NCBI GenBank assembly: GCA_016800925.1
Contig: JABCPU010000140.1
Coordinates: 62,001-126,000 of the forward strand
Reading direction: 5' to 3'
Length of the DNA: 64,000 nt
Origin: Suillus spraguei
Taxonomy: Eukaryota; Basidiomycota; Agaricomycetes; Boletales; Suillaceae
Positions 46,051 through 57,960 of the stretch are shown here, in pieces (position 1 is the first letter of the stretch; each line of letters begins with the position of its first letter). Made by a program: the position numbers and the translations under genes. The notes under the pieces were generated by a model. That model saw nothing but the letters and a program-made list of their open reading frames with translations. It ran no database searches and had not been told where the DNA came from.

Positions 46051-46830
46051 TCAATAAACACCAGGAAGCAGTCTATAATCCACCTTCTTAGCCCAATTCT
46101 CCCAATCCTCTCCCATAGCACGCTGCAGCATCTTGTCCTCCGACCAAGATCGGTCGAAGGTCACGAAAACGCCTATTGTAAGCACGAGAAAGACAATCGC
46201 TAGCAATATTTTTATATACAGCAGTTGTATAATTCCAGACTGCCTCATCCACGACCCTTCACTCCCGTGCGTGATGAGAATTCCAATGTATTGGAGAAGG
46301 AAACCAGTGTAACTTGGGTGGCGGACGATAGAGTACGGCCCGTTTGTTACGATTCTATGCTCTTTTTTGATGCTGAGCTGGAAGCTCCAGAACTTTCCCA
46401 AGGTCGACATGCAGTAAAGCCTGAGCATGCCGCCAGCCATGACGAAAAGACTGCCAGCAAGGAAAACAGGAGTGATTGGCGTGGGATGAAGTGTGTGCAA
46501 AAGCCGCACAGCACCAGTGCCATAAATGCTCTCTGGAATCCGCAAGGGACTTGTGTGCATGGCCAGTATGTTGGCCACTTCAACAGACGATGCTGCCCAT
46601 GCGATAATCTGTCATATCGTCTACCAATCAATACAGGCAAAATTTGATATACAGGAGACACATACTTTGAACAAGTTTAGAACCCGAAAATCTGCAATCG
46701 GACTTAGAACTGATTCAAATCCCAAGGGCATCACCTTTTCTTGGGATGACGGTGCCGGAGAGGGAGAAGTAAACGAGATATGTATGCCAATGGCCGAAGC
46801 CACGAGGAAGGGAATCTTCAACAGACTCAT
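46051..46830 (-). CDS. STE14: ICMT-C: STE14-like isoprenylcysteine carboxyl methyltransferase, intact
   Basis: 240 residues from exon 1 (46666-46830) and exon 2 (46051-46608), intron of 57 bp. It has the same architecture as ICMT-B: first TM in KIPFLVASAIGIHISF, the SAM-binding VTNGPYSIVRHPSYTG, and C-terminal AMGEDWENWAKKVDYRLL, with Lys to Asp before the final YRLLPGVY. It lies tail-to-tail with MFS-11 and head-to-head with MFS-12. The upstream similarity to copy B ends at about 46865, so its promoter differs from those of the other copies. Confidence 0.88.
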
Positions 46831-47282
46831 CACTGTATCGCTTAACCTGCAATAGGATACCTCCCCTCCGAGTTCATGGTACTCTGTTATTAGTCGGATC
46901 GTATTCGGTTCTTTCGAGTTTCTCCAAACCCTGCACAGAAAAAGTCCGAACACCCTGGCAGATTGACAACGACATTTTAGAATTGAGCAGCGCTTAGCTA
47001 ATGAAGCGCTGTTACGGTAGTCACTGTGTACGCCTTAGCACTGGTTTACATAATTAGATCGTTTAACGTCGGGCGTTTTGTTTTTACTTATGTCTGCTCT
47101 ATTTAATTTGACCTGCGGCACAGGCATTAAGACAGTGATGGATATTCAAGGATAACAAGCTTGAGATCCTCTAGCAACAGCGTAGGCCACATACCCATCC
47201 CCTGCACAAGCGGTTGTACGCGGCTACAATGACGCGTAACGGGAGGTGCCTGCTTTTACGTCCGCTGATGGGCCTTTGTCGC
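46831..47282. other. Divergent gap between ICMT-C and MFS-12
   Basis: Serves as upstream region for both genes. 47090-47280 resembles the far-upstream part of other MFS promoters (TGTCTGCTCTATTTAAT, GAGATCCTCTAG, CGTAACGGGAGGTGCC). No gene. Confidence 0.5.
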
Positions 47283-47345
47283 TAACCAGAAAAAGCAGGT
47301 TTTTAATTGCCGTGTCGATGTCAGCAACTGCCTCTTTAGAACGAG
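47283..47345 (+). promoter_or_regulatory. Shared MFS upstream module, shortened copy before MFS-12
   Basis: TAACCAGAAAAAGCAGG at 47284 and GTCAGCAACTGCCTCTTTAG; the middle CTCCTTATCAATGAGC element has been lost. Confidence 0.5.
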
Positions 47346-47366
47346 TTCACCTACCCTCGTACAACC

Positions 47367-49193
47367 ATGACTGCGCATGAGGATGAAGTGGAGATTCCTC
47401 TCCTCCAACAGCCAGAGCAGCCGGTGGCCAGCAGCCGATGGCCAAGAGCCAAGACGCCTCTTCCCTGGAATCAGTTCTGGATCATATTAGTCTTGCAGTT
47501 TTCAGACTCACTTGTTTTTAAGACCCTTTCCCCGTTCACTCCCCATGTGAGTATTTTTTCTGTTTGGAGTTGCAGATAGCCACAACTTGAATTTTGTCAA
47601 GTTGATAAGAGACATTGGCGTGACCCACGGGGACGAAACTCAGATCGGATACTACGATGGTATACTGGTGAGGATTCCTTCGTCTTTCAGCTTCATTCCA
47701 TCCTGACAATATCCTGAGCACTCATCATATTATGTCGCACAAACATTGACCATTCTGTATTGGAGTCAGCTGTCAGATCATATTGGAAGGAAGCCTTTGA
47801 TCCTGATGGCTTCATTTGCGATAGCTAGTACGATGTTGTCATTTGGGTTGTCAAGAACATTTCTCGGCCTCCTGGTCAGGTTTGCGTGCCACAAATATAA
47901 TCATCATGATTACCCTTTACTGACCCGGGTGTCTTTATTAGTCGGATTATCTGCGGGGCATTCAATGGGGAAAACGGTGTCGCCAAAAACTTGTTGATGG
48001 ATATTACTGACGCAACAAATTTACCGAAGGCATATGGATACCTGCCAATTTCATTTATGCTGGCGGCTATAATAGGGTAGGTGTATTCAGTACGTATATT
48101 TACTCTCAATGAATGATTGACAATATCCTAGGCCACTCGCTGGTGGATCGCTCTCCCAACCTGCTGACAGGTTTCCTGAAATCTTTGGACGTTCGGAGCT
48201 TCTGAAAACCTTCCCATACCTCCTGTCGTGCGCTGTTCCAGTTATATGTGCTTCTATTACCTGGCTAGTTACCTATTTCTGTCTCAAAGAGGTGAGCCTG
48301 ATTTTGAAGAGTGATTTCTGGACGACACTAAGTGCAGTGACAAGAGCGTTTCTACTCGGGCACCCCTTTTGGACCTGATAAAGCAATGGTTCTTGCCGCG
48401 GTCATGTGAAAAGCCTTCCATAGCATCAAGCAATGCTATGGCCAGCTATGAGGAAACAGACTTTGAAAAAATCTCACCCACGCCGCTTCCGCTGCGTGCT
48501 GTGCTGACTCGAAAGGTCTTGACTGTCGCAGCGAGTAATTGCACCTTGATTCTCTTTCATATTGCAGTCAATTCGATCCTACCTATTTACTATGCGACAT
48601 CGATTGAACTTGGTGGTCTTTCATTGGATCCTCCCCGCATTGGCGCTATCTTTGCAATATCAGCTTTCGTCGGTCACACATTCCAAATACTTTTCTACGC
48701 CCGCTTGCACGATCATTTCGGCGCATATACCGTTCTTATGACCGGCCTTGGCTCTGGCATCCCTATTGTGATTTTATTTCCGGTTATCAATGCTTTAGCT
48801 CGAGCCCATGGAATGGATTGGGTGGTGTGGTTGGTCATTTTCATTCAACATATGCTGATGGCTGTCTTAGACATGTCCTACGGTATGTCATTCCAACATC
48901 TCATGTAGCTGCTTGACTGAGACAAGGGACCATCAGGTTCCATGGCATCGTTTATTAGAGCCTCTGCTCCCAATCGTGCCTCGATTGGAGCAACCAATGG
49001 AGTTATCCAGTTGGCTGCGGGAGGAGCAAGGATTATTGGCCCAGCATGTGGAGGTGCCGTTTTTTCTTATTCGATACATGACGGTGGTGATGCGTGGTTG
49101 GCATACTATCTCTTTATGACAATGGGATTTCTCGCGATAGGTACTTCTTGGTTCCTTCCTCGGAATCCTCGTCTATGGGAAGAAGTAATGTGA
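47367..49193 (+). CDS. MFS-12: YCR023C/ZIFL-like MFS transporter, intact
   Basis: 498 residues from exons 47367-47546, 47602-47667, 47719-47879, 47942-48076, 48132-48291, 48345-48882 and 48937-49193. The N-tail is seven residues longer than its sisters through an imperfect 21-bp internal duplication (PVASSRWPRAKTPLPW). The end of exon 1 reads FTPH, where the others have FTPQ. Motif A is LSDHIGRKPL; exon 2 ends YYDGIL, with Asp in place of the usual Val. Exon 6 has LGGLSLDPPRIGAI and ARLHDHFGAYTVL; the last exon starts GSMASFIRASAPNRA. All splice sites are standard. Confidence 0.9.
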
Positions 49194-49732
49194 CTATCAG
49201 CGACTTGTCTGGTATCTGTTTTCCAGCCATGTCCACTCTGTTTATATTAATACTGGTAGAGATGATAATCAAGTTTCATGTAAGATGACCACCTTGTAAG
49301 TAATGTTCTGAACTCGTGGAGAAATTAGAATGCCAATATTTCATAAATAGTGTATCGAACTCATTTTTCCTTGTACGCCATACTCGTACTGGATTGCAAA
49401 TTGAATGAATCATGACATTGGTCAGATTCGACCAATATTGGACTGCCACCTGGCCGGTTACGGGAATTTTGAACGTAATTACATAATGCGATGATAGGAC
49501 TTTCAGATTAGCCTCAAAACTTTGAGCGTCGTTGACTTGAACTTTTTGTTATTATTTCAGCTCCATTTAATCCTGCTTTGCGTGCGCACAAACCCTAACG
49601 CGATGAGGGTTAGCATAATTGGTTAGCCAGCTGACTCCGACGGATATCCTCTAGGTGACAGTGCACATAGTACCCTGGCGACTCTACTACATGTGGTACC
49701 TGCGTGTGACGCTTTTAATCATTCCTGTCGCT
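49194..49732. repeat. Gap between MFS-12 and MFS-13
   Basis: 49255-49295 is a remnant of the MFS 3' flank (GGTAGAGATGATAATCAAG). 49590-49660 has ACCCTAACGCGATGAGGGTTAGC, which resembles the far-upstream motif. The middle is unique and non-coding. Confidence 0.5.
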
Positions 49733-49822
49733 GATCAGAAAAAGCAGGTTCTTGTGGATTGCCGTTGTACCCTTTATGGATAGCTAGCCAACAAACCGAT
49801 CAGCAACCGCCTCATTGGAATG
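49733..49822 (+). promoter_or_regulatory. Shared MFS upstream module, copy before MFS-13
   Basis: TGATCAGAAAAAGCAGGTTC (49733), then GCTAGCCAACAAACCGATCAG and CAACCGCCTCATTGGAATGG. About 140 bp of extra sequence separates it from the ATG, more than in other copies. Confidence 0.55.
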
Positions 49823-49961
49823 GTTCCCGTATCATATAATGAGGCACATCTTTTATCTGATTCTGAGTCGTTCCGAGGCTTCTGAATTTCTACAAGGCTA
49901 AATATATAGAGACAGCTGCGCGATCGCCTTTTCTCTATCCGCCTAGTTTCCTTGTACCACC

Positions 49962-51752
49962 ATGACTGCGCAAGATGAGGAGGAGGCACCTCTTCTGCAA
50001 CAACCAGAGCAGCCAACGACTAGGACACCTCTACCCTGGGATCAATTCTGGATTATCCTATTCGCACAGTTGTCAGATCCTGTTTCTTCTCTGACCCTTA
50101 CCCCATTTATTCCCGAAGTGAGTATACTCCCTTCGCTTGGACTTCAATCTGACCACGATCGGAACTTTGTCAAGCTCATTAGAGACATTGGAGTGACTGA
50201 CGGAGATGAAACCCAAGTTGGTTACTATTTCGGCATCCTTGTAAGCTTGTCTTCATCGTTCCTGCCCCTTTGTTCTGATATTCTCCCAAGCAATCATCAT
50301 ACTATGCAGCTCATGTGCTGACTATTTTTCATTGGGGTCGACTGTCTGACCACATTGGGCGCAAGCCTGTGATACTGATAGCTCTATTGACAATGTCTGC
50401 TTCGACAATTTCGTTTGGGCTTTCGAAGACTTTCCTTGGTCTGCTGGCTAGGTAGCGTGTCAGATATCAATAGTAGTTGTGAACGTCAATTACTGATATC
50501 ATTGACCAGTCGTGCTGTCCGCGGAGCGTTTAACTCTAGCAATATTGTCATCGAGAGCATGGTGATGGATATCACTGATGTAACAAATATGCCCAGGGCA
50601 TATGGTTATGTACCAATTCCGTGGTTGATCGGAGGCATAGTTGGGTAGGCATACACCACATTTGTGCTTGCACTGAGGTTCACGGTATCCAGACCACTTA
50701 TCGGGGGATCGTTCTCCCGACCGGCGGACAGATTCCCTGACATCTTTGGGGGATCTGAACTCCTGAAAACCTACCCATATCTCTTACCGTGCTCTATTTC
50801 GGCAATTTTTGTAGCAGCAACTTGGCTAGTCACGTATTTCTGTCTTAAAGAGGTGAGTGTAATGTTAAAATGCCATATCTGGATCACACTGAGTGCGGTA
50901 ACAAGAGCGTTTCTACCAGGACAGCACTCTGGGAGTTAATCAAAGGAGGATTATTTCGACAGTCATATGCAAAGTCTCGCCAACCACCAAGCAACGTGCT
51001 AATTAACCCTGGGGAAGCGAATCATGAAGAAGTACAACCAAAGCCGCTATCGCTGCGCGCCTTGCTTACCCCAAAAGTTTTAACCGTAACGGCCAGTTAC
51101 GCCGCCATGGGCCTGTTTCGCATTGCGTTTATTTCGGTGCTACCAGTCTTCTATGCGACATCGATTAAACTTGGTGGTCTTTCTCTTAATGCTCCTCGCA
51201 TTGGCAATATACTCGCGGCACAAGGTGCCGCACATGTCATATTTCAGCTGTTTTTCTACCCTCGTTTACATGATCACTTCGGTGCAAGAGCTCTCCATAT
51301 CACTGGCATTGGTTCCAGCATACCCCTCGTCATTTTATTTCCAGTAACCAATACTCTGGCTCGGGCTTATGGAATAGGTTTGTTAGTGTGGCTGTGTGTT
51401 GCTATCCAGCTTACGCTGATGATTAGCCTGACCATGTGCTACCGTATGTCAACCCAGTACTTCATGCGTTCTACCGAACTGAGAAGAACCCATAGCTTGC
51501 TTATCATTATTCATCAAAGCAGCCGCTCCCAATCGTGCGTCGCTTGGAGCAACCAATGGAATCGTCCAGATGTTTGACGCGGGAGCAAGGGTCATCGGCC
51601 CAGCATCTGCAGCTTCCATCTTCTCTTATTCACTGCAGGAAGGGCATGATGCGTGGTTAATATACTACTTCTTGATGGCCATTGGATTTCTCGCGGTAGG
51701 TGCTTCTCTATTGCTTCCACGAGATCCTAGTGTATGGGAAGATCGTCAATAA
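49962..51752 (+). CDS. MFS-13: YCR023C/ZIFL-like MFS transporter, intact (group with MFS-7/8)
   Basis: 490 residues from exons 49962-50117, 50175-50240, 50291-50451, 50510-50644, 50693-50852, 50906-51443 and 51496-51752. TM1 reads LSDPVSSLTLTPFIPE and exon 6 has AAQGAAHVIFQLFF, both shared with the inverted MFS-7 and MFS-8, which are broken; this is the only intact member of that subgroup. Motif A is LSDHIGRKPV. IELGGLSLDPPRIG has become IKLGGLSLNAPRIG. Intron 1 (50118-50174, 57 bp) has no stop and a length divisible by three, so its retention would add 19 residues between TM1 and TM2. The last exon has KAAAPNRASLGATNG and ends PSVWEDRQ. Confidence 0.9.
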
Positions 51753-52404
51753 TATTACCGCAAACGACCGCATGTTTTAATAACAGAGAACATGCTTCAC
51801 AAATCACTAGGCTTTGAATTGTCATGCCTGAAATTATACGCCCTTCCGACGCGTACATTTGGTTGCAGCTTGGGTATGTACTGGTCCAACCTAATATGGA
51901 CCTGTTTGTGCTTCTGGATAATAATAGTACTTACATAGGAGGTTCTGTTCAAGCGGGTTGTTACCAGTTTCCAGAAGCAGCATATTCTTGTGGACGATGT
52001 ACCCTCGGTATTACGATGTGTGCTCCCTGTACGTACTTCCTTTTACGTGCATATTTACTTAGTATTGATACACGTTTCATCCATGTTCACCTTTCATTCT
52101 TTATTTCAATATCATTCTCCCTCACTCTTTCTAACCAAGACTGAGGTGGGCACAATTCATGTGTAATATGTCTGCATCCATATACTTAATGTATACGCAG
52201 TTATTCTCTCTTCATCTTCTAGGTATGCACTTAAGCTTCACTTGTCGTAGCTCAGTCTTTCTGACCAAGAATGTGTTACCGAGACTCTTCACCTCGTGAC
52301 TTCGACTACGTATCGATCGACTAATCAAGGAGCCACTCAATTACCGACTCATTTGTTTGAGTTTACCAAGCTACGCCCATCATCCATCTTTCTCTCGTGC
52401 CACC
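51753..52404. other. Gap between MFS-13 and MFS-14
   Basis: A 106-codon plus-strand frame (51824-52144) has no recognisable motif and a hydrophobic, low-complexity end, so I do not call it a gene. The shared upstream module of the other copies is not visible before MFS-14. Confidence 0.45.
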
Positions 52405-54193
52405 ATGATAGCCCGCCAAGATGATGAAGAGACTCCTCTTCTCCAACGGCCAGAGCAACGGATGGCCCGAACTTCACATCTGCCATGGGATCAATTCTGG
52501 ATTATATTGTTCTTACAGTTTTCAGATTCGCTTGTTTTTCAGACCCTTGCTCCATTTACCCCTCAAGTGAGTATATTCGCACTGTTTGAACTCGAAACTG
52601 ACCACACTTATGTCAAGCTGATCAGAGACATCGGTGTGACCAATGGAGACGAATCCCAGGTTGGACACTATGTCGGTATTCTGGTGAGCATGTCACAATC
52701 CTTCATTGTCATGTGGTCCTTCCTGATATCGATCCTAGCAATCATCGTATTATATGGCTCAAGCATTAACTATCCTGCACTGGAGTCAATTGTCTGATCA
52801 CATTGGGCGGAAGCCTGTGATAATGACTGCTCTATTTGCGATATCGATTTCGATGTTCTCATTCGGGTTGTCGAAGACTTTTGTCGGTCTCGTGATCAGG
52901 TTTGGGTGTTCAATCACTACCATAACTGTCAAGTACTGATTTACTGATTAGCCGTGCTTTATGTGGGGTATTCAATGGGAGCAATGGAGTCATCAAAAGC
53001 ATGGTGATGGACATTACTGACACAACCAACTTGCCCAAGGCGTACGGCTATATGCCACTGCCATGGATGTTGGGAACTTTAGTTGGGTAGGGGTATAAAG
53101 TGTATCTTGCTTTTGAAACGGGATTCACAAAATCTTAGACCACTCGTTGGTGGATCGCTCTCCAGACCAGTGGACAGATTCCCTGAAATTTTTGGGCGAT
53201 CAAAATTCCTGAAAATCTACCCATACTTCCTACCGTGCGCTATTTCAGCAATATTCGCCCTGGTGGCTTGCTTAGTCACATACTCTTGTTTCAAAGAGGT
53301 GAGAGAGTTTTCTAAATACCTGTCTGAATCACACTAAGTGCGGTAACGAGAGCGTTTCAACTAGGGCACCACTTTGGGAGTCGATTAAAGAATGGTTCTT
53401 GCGACACTCATATGCACAGCCGTTTCCGCCGCCGAGAAGTGCTCTGGCCATTGCTGAGGTAGCAAATTCTGAAGAAGTTGCATCAAAACCAGTGCCACTT
53501 CGCGCCTTGCTGACTCCAAAGGTCCTAACTGTAACAGCAAGTTATCTCACCATGGCTCTGTTTTACACGGCATTTAGTTCGGTCCTACCGGTTTTCTACT
53601 CGACGCCGATTGAACTCGGTGGCCTTTCCCTTGACCCTCCCCATATTGGCATTATACTTGCGGTATCAGGTGTTGCCCATGGCGTATTCCAGCTATTTTT
53701 CTATGCACGGCTAAACAATCGCTTTGGTGCAGGAGCCATCCATATCGCTGGTGTTGGCTCTGGCATACCTATCGTCATTTTATTCCCAGTGATCAATGCA
53801 CTCGCTCGCGCCTATGGCGTGGGTTTGGCGGTGTGGTTGTCTATTGGCATTCAACTTTCGCTGGCAACCAGCTTGGTCATGTGTTATCGTACGTCGACAA
53901 ACAATTTTGGGATCTTACCTGACTGAGAAGAAGTAGCCTGCTTGGCATTGTTTATCAGGGCCGCCGCTCCCAATCGCGCATCACTTGGAGCAACCAATGG
54001 AATTGTCCAACTAGGTGTAGCAGGGGCAAGGATCATTGGCCCAGCATCTGTATCTTCAGTCTTCTCTTATTCGATGCAGGGGGGTCATAACGCGTGGTCG
54101 GTATATTACTACTTGATGGCAATTGCATTTCTCGCTATAGGTACTTCGCTGTTGCTTCCTCGTGATCCTAGTCTATGGGCAGATCACCAATAG
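52405..54193 (+). CDS. MFS-14: YCR023C/ZIFL-like MFS transporter, intact
   Basis: 492 residues from exons 52405-52566, 52618-52683, 52739-52899, 52952-53086, 53139-53298, 53351-53888 and 53937-54193. The N-tail reads ARTSHLPWDQFW in place of AKTPLPWDQFW. Motif A is LSDHIGRKPV; exon 3 has FGLSKTFVGLV; exon 6 has VSGVAHGVFQLFFYARLNN, a signature shared only with MFS-15. Intron 1 (52567-52617, 51 bp) is free of in-frame stops. The last exon contains RAAAPNRASLGATNG and ends PSLWADHQ. Its upstream sequence is unlike that of MFS-1 to -13, so its regulation may differ. Confidence 0.9.
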
Positions 54194-54891
54194 TGTTGTC
54201 AAAGCGACCTGCATATTGTCTGTTTTCATCTATGTTCAGTAATTTTGTTGTACAAGTGCATTTTCCTGGTGTAGCGCAGTAGTCGAACAGAGATATTCAG
54301 CGTGGTCTGGCATGATGCAAGTTGACATATAACTGCGTCACCACGCAGAACAGAGTGTGTAAGTGCTCTGGGAAACTGACAAGTCTGGTAACACCTTTCG
54401 TAGTGAACGGGAAAGCGAACCTTGTTCGGAACGTTCCGGCACTTTGAGCACTGAGTACTGAACGTTAAACATCAAGCGAGGTAGTGAAGATTGAGTAGCT
54501 TTGATGCAGGTACAGAACATCCAAGCTCGTCTTGCTACATGTTACTCGAGGAAATCTTTAGTCGGAACGAGAGAACTGGGTGGAATCCGTAATCTCTGGG
54601 TCAAGTGATTATCGACATGCAGTGCCCTGTGAGGTAAGATGGTTGTTCCTCGTGTTCTTGTCAATATTTGGCAGCCGAAGTCCTTCGGAAGGGTAACAGG
54701 GCACCTATGGCTCTTGTTCAAAAGCTTTTCCAATGATGCATGGGAACAGATAGTTGTGACGAAGTTCGAAAAGAAGTTCAAGGACCGTTCCGAGTCATTA
54801 ATGGATTCACATAATTATTAATGAGCGCTTGAACCCGATCAACACTTCTTCATGTAACAGGCTGCGCCCTCTATCTTCCTCTCATATCACC
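54194..54891. other. Gap between MFS-14 and MFS-15
   Basis: Only short frames on both strands (minus 54542-54781, plus 54639-54821), which overlap and carry no motif. Nothing is recognised. Confidence 0.45.
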
Positions 54892-56666
54892 ATGATTATG
54901 TGTCAGGATGATGAAGAGACACCTCTTTTGCAACAGCCAGTAGCTAGAACACCTCTTCCCTGGGATCAATTCTGGATCATATTGTTCGTGCAGTTTCCAG
55001 ACTCGCTTGTTTTTCAGACCCTCGCTCCATTTACCCCGCAAGTGAGTATCTTCACTCTGCTTGGCTTTAATCTGACCACATTTGAACGTCAAGCTGATAA
55101 GAGATATCGGTGTGACCAATGGAGACGAATCAAAGGTTGGACACTATGTCGGTATTCTGGTGAGCATGTCACGGTCTTTCGTTATCTTGCGGTCCTTCCT
55201 CATATCAAACTCAGCAATCATCGTATTACATGGCTCAAGCAATAACTATCCTCTATTGGAGCCAACTGTCTGATTATATCGGACGAAAGCCTTTGATATT
55301 GACCGCTCTGTTCGCGATAGCAGTCTCGATTTTTTCGTTTGGGCTATCGAAAACATTTATCGGTCTGGTGGTCAGGTTGGCGTATCATACAACGACCATA
55401 ACAGTCAATTACTGATATACTGATCAGTCGTGCTTTCTGTGGGGCATTCAACGGGAGCAATGGCATCGTCAAAAGCATGGTAATGGATATTACTGACACA
55501 ACCAACTTGCCCAAGGCATACAGCTATATGCCCCTCCCGTGGATGTTGGGGGCCATAATCGGGTAAGCACTTATAATATGTCTGCTCTTGAAGCTAGATT
55601 GACAAAGCTAATACTAGACCACTCATCGGAGGATCCCTCTCCCGACCTGCAGATATGTTCCCTGAAATCTTTGGGCGATCAGAACTCCTGAAAACCTACC
55701 CGTATCTCTTGCCATGCTCTGTTCCAGCTACACTTGCCTCGGTGGCTTGGCTAGTGACCTATTTCCGATTCAGAGAGGTGAGAGTGGTTCTTTTAAGGAC
55801 CATGTCTGGAACACACTAAGTGCGTAACGAGCGCGTTTCAGCAAGGGTACCACTTCGGGAGCTGATCAAAGGGTGGTTCTCGCAGCAGTCAGATACATCA
55901 AACAATGCTCTGACCAGTTCCGGGGAAGCAAACTCTGAAGAAGAAGTCCTATCAAAGCCACTTCCATTGCGCGCCTCACTGACGCCAAGAGTCTTGACTG
56001 TAACAGCAAGCTATGTCACTATGGCTGTATTTTATATGGCATTTAACTCGATCCTACCTTTGTTCTATGCGACGTCCATTGAACTCGGTGGTCTTTCCCT
56101 TGATCCTCCCCGCATCGGCATTATACTGTCGGTATCAGGTGTCGCCCACGGCGCATTCCAGCTGCTTTTCTACGCTCGTCTGCATAATCGCTTTGGCGCA
56201 GGAGCTATTCATACCGCCGGAGTTAGCTCTGGCATACCTATCGTCATTTTATTCCCCACGATCAATTTTCTAGCCCGAGTCTATGGAATGGGCTGGGCGG
56301 TATGGTTGTGTGTTGCTGCACAACATGTTCTAACGACTAGCCTAATGATGTGCAATCGTATGCCAACCCAGTACTTCGTGTATGACACTTAACTAAAAAG
56401 AACTTACAGCGTGCTTGGTATTGTTTATCAGAGCAGCTGCTCCCAATCGCGCCTCGCTTGGAGTAACCAATGGAATTGCCCAGATGGTTGCCGCAGGAGC
56501 AAGGATCATTGCCCCAGCATCTGCAACCTCGGTTTTCTCTTATTCGATTCAAGAAGGTCACGATGCGTGGCTGGTATACTACTTTTTGATTGTAATTGCA
56601 TTTCTCGCTGTGGGTACTTCACTGTTGCTCCCTCGTGATCCTTTTCAATGGAAAGACCGCCAGTAG
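54892..56666 (+). CDS. MFS-15: YCR023C/ZIFL-like MFS transporter, intact
   Basis: 484 residues from exons 54892-55041, 55094-55159, 55215-55375, 55428-55562, 55618-55777, 55832-56357 and 56410-56666. It has the shortest N-tail in the array because the PEQ spacer before VARTPLPWDQFW is missing. Motif A is LSDYIGRKPL. Exon 6 has VSGVAHGAFQLLFYARLHN, pairing it with MFS-14. The intron 5 acceptor context makes the next exon start RVSARVPLRELI, where sisters have SVSTRAPL. The last exon has RAAAPNRASLGVTNG and ends PFQWKDRQ. All splice signals are normal. Confidence 0.9.
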
Positions 56667-57960
56667 TGTACCGAGAGCGACCTGTGTGTTATCATTTTTA
56701 TCAGTAGATTTTCTGGGTGTATAATATGGTGTCATTGTATCAACACATTTTTTTCTGGATGACCGATTTCCTGCATTCTTCTGACGCACCATCGCCGATG
56801 TGAAAAGAACGTAAATAAACAGGCGTGCTCAATTCTTACGATGTCAAGTTCCACCGTGCCTTAAGCCAAACAAAATACTCCATTTGGGCTGCCGAAGCCA
56901 CTGAAGCGCTTGAGACACCGATGGACTTCTTGTTTACAAGGTCACTATCAGCTCGGCTGAAGGATAAGGTTATGCATCCGTGGGAAGTAATAGACAATCG
57001 TAATGTTTTCTTGAACTCATGCAGACCATATATGACTGGTATCTTTGCAAAAACATGTACTACCATAGACTTCAACTTGAATTCTGTATTTCCGTCATAG
57101 CCCGATTATTGTTCAGACCGCAAACATTGATAATTCAAACTGAAGAGTAAACAAAGTCCCTGCTGACGAAGTCCGGCCCTTACCTCTAGTCTAAGTTTGA
57201 ACATGAAAACTTCGCTGTAGTCCACTGACTGGAGATGAGCTATCCAACGCGGAACATAGTATACAACACTGTTAATTCTTCACATGGCATCTACAATACT
57301 TTACAAAACGGCAATGGTACTCAACAGAGGACTTATTATAATGCTCCGAGTCCGAAGGCAAGAGTACAACATACACATACACTGATTACAACCACCAACA
57401 CATGGCTGTTGCATATGATGGGCAAGCACAAGGCCAGAGAAAAGACTCTCATGCTCAACACTTTTGGTTCGACCCACAGTAAAACATTTGTTAATCATAA
57501 TTGTAGCGAGACCCAAAACTCACTTTTGTAGGTTAGGTTCTTGTGTACTGAGAGACTCAGACCACCACCGGCAGTCTCAACAGCTAGTGCAGTCCCAGTA
57601 TCAGTATCATAATCAAATGGGTGTCGCCCAGCCTGGAGAGGTAGTCCGAGACTGGACATCTCTGCAATTAGATGTCATCAGTGAGCAAAGGAAGCGCGGC
57701 TGAGGACATGCCACCAGAAACCCAGAACACTGAGAAGAAGCAGTGCTGACGGCACTAAAGATATGCCTAGTAGAAGACTCATCAGCGGAGATAACACTGA
57801 TGACCAATACCTAGATCCGAGGCTGCGGTATGTCGCTCGGACCGGGCCGAGTCTAGGCTTCTGAGTTTAAATGGGAAAAGTCTCGGGCCTGTTCCACTAT
57901 TACATACATATTCTGGATAGCGAATAACGTCCAAAGGGCTGAAATGAACCTTCACCAGTC
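56667..57960. other. Gap between MFS-15 and MFS-16
   Basis: The longest non-repeated gap inside the array. Plus-strand frames at 56825-57100 (91 codons) and 57464-57703 (79 codons, ending Gln-rich then EVVRDWTSLQLDVISEQRK) look faintly protein-like but match nothing I know and overlap minus-strand frames. No MFS upstream module is visible before 57961. Confidence 0.4.

Noticed and set aside
51824..52144. 106-codon ORF between MFS-13 and MFS-14
   Set aside because: No motif, hydrophobic low-complexity end, no conservation in other gaps.
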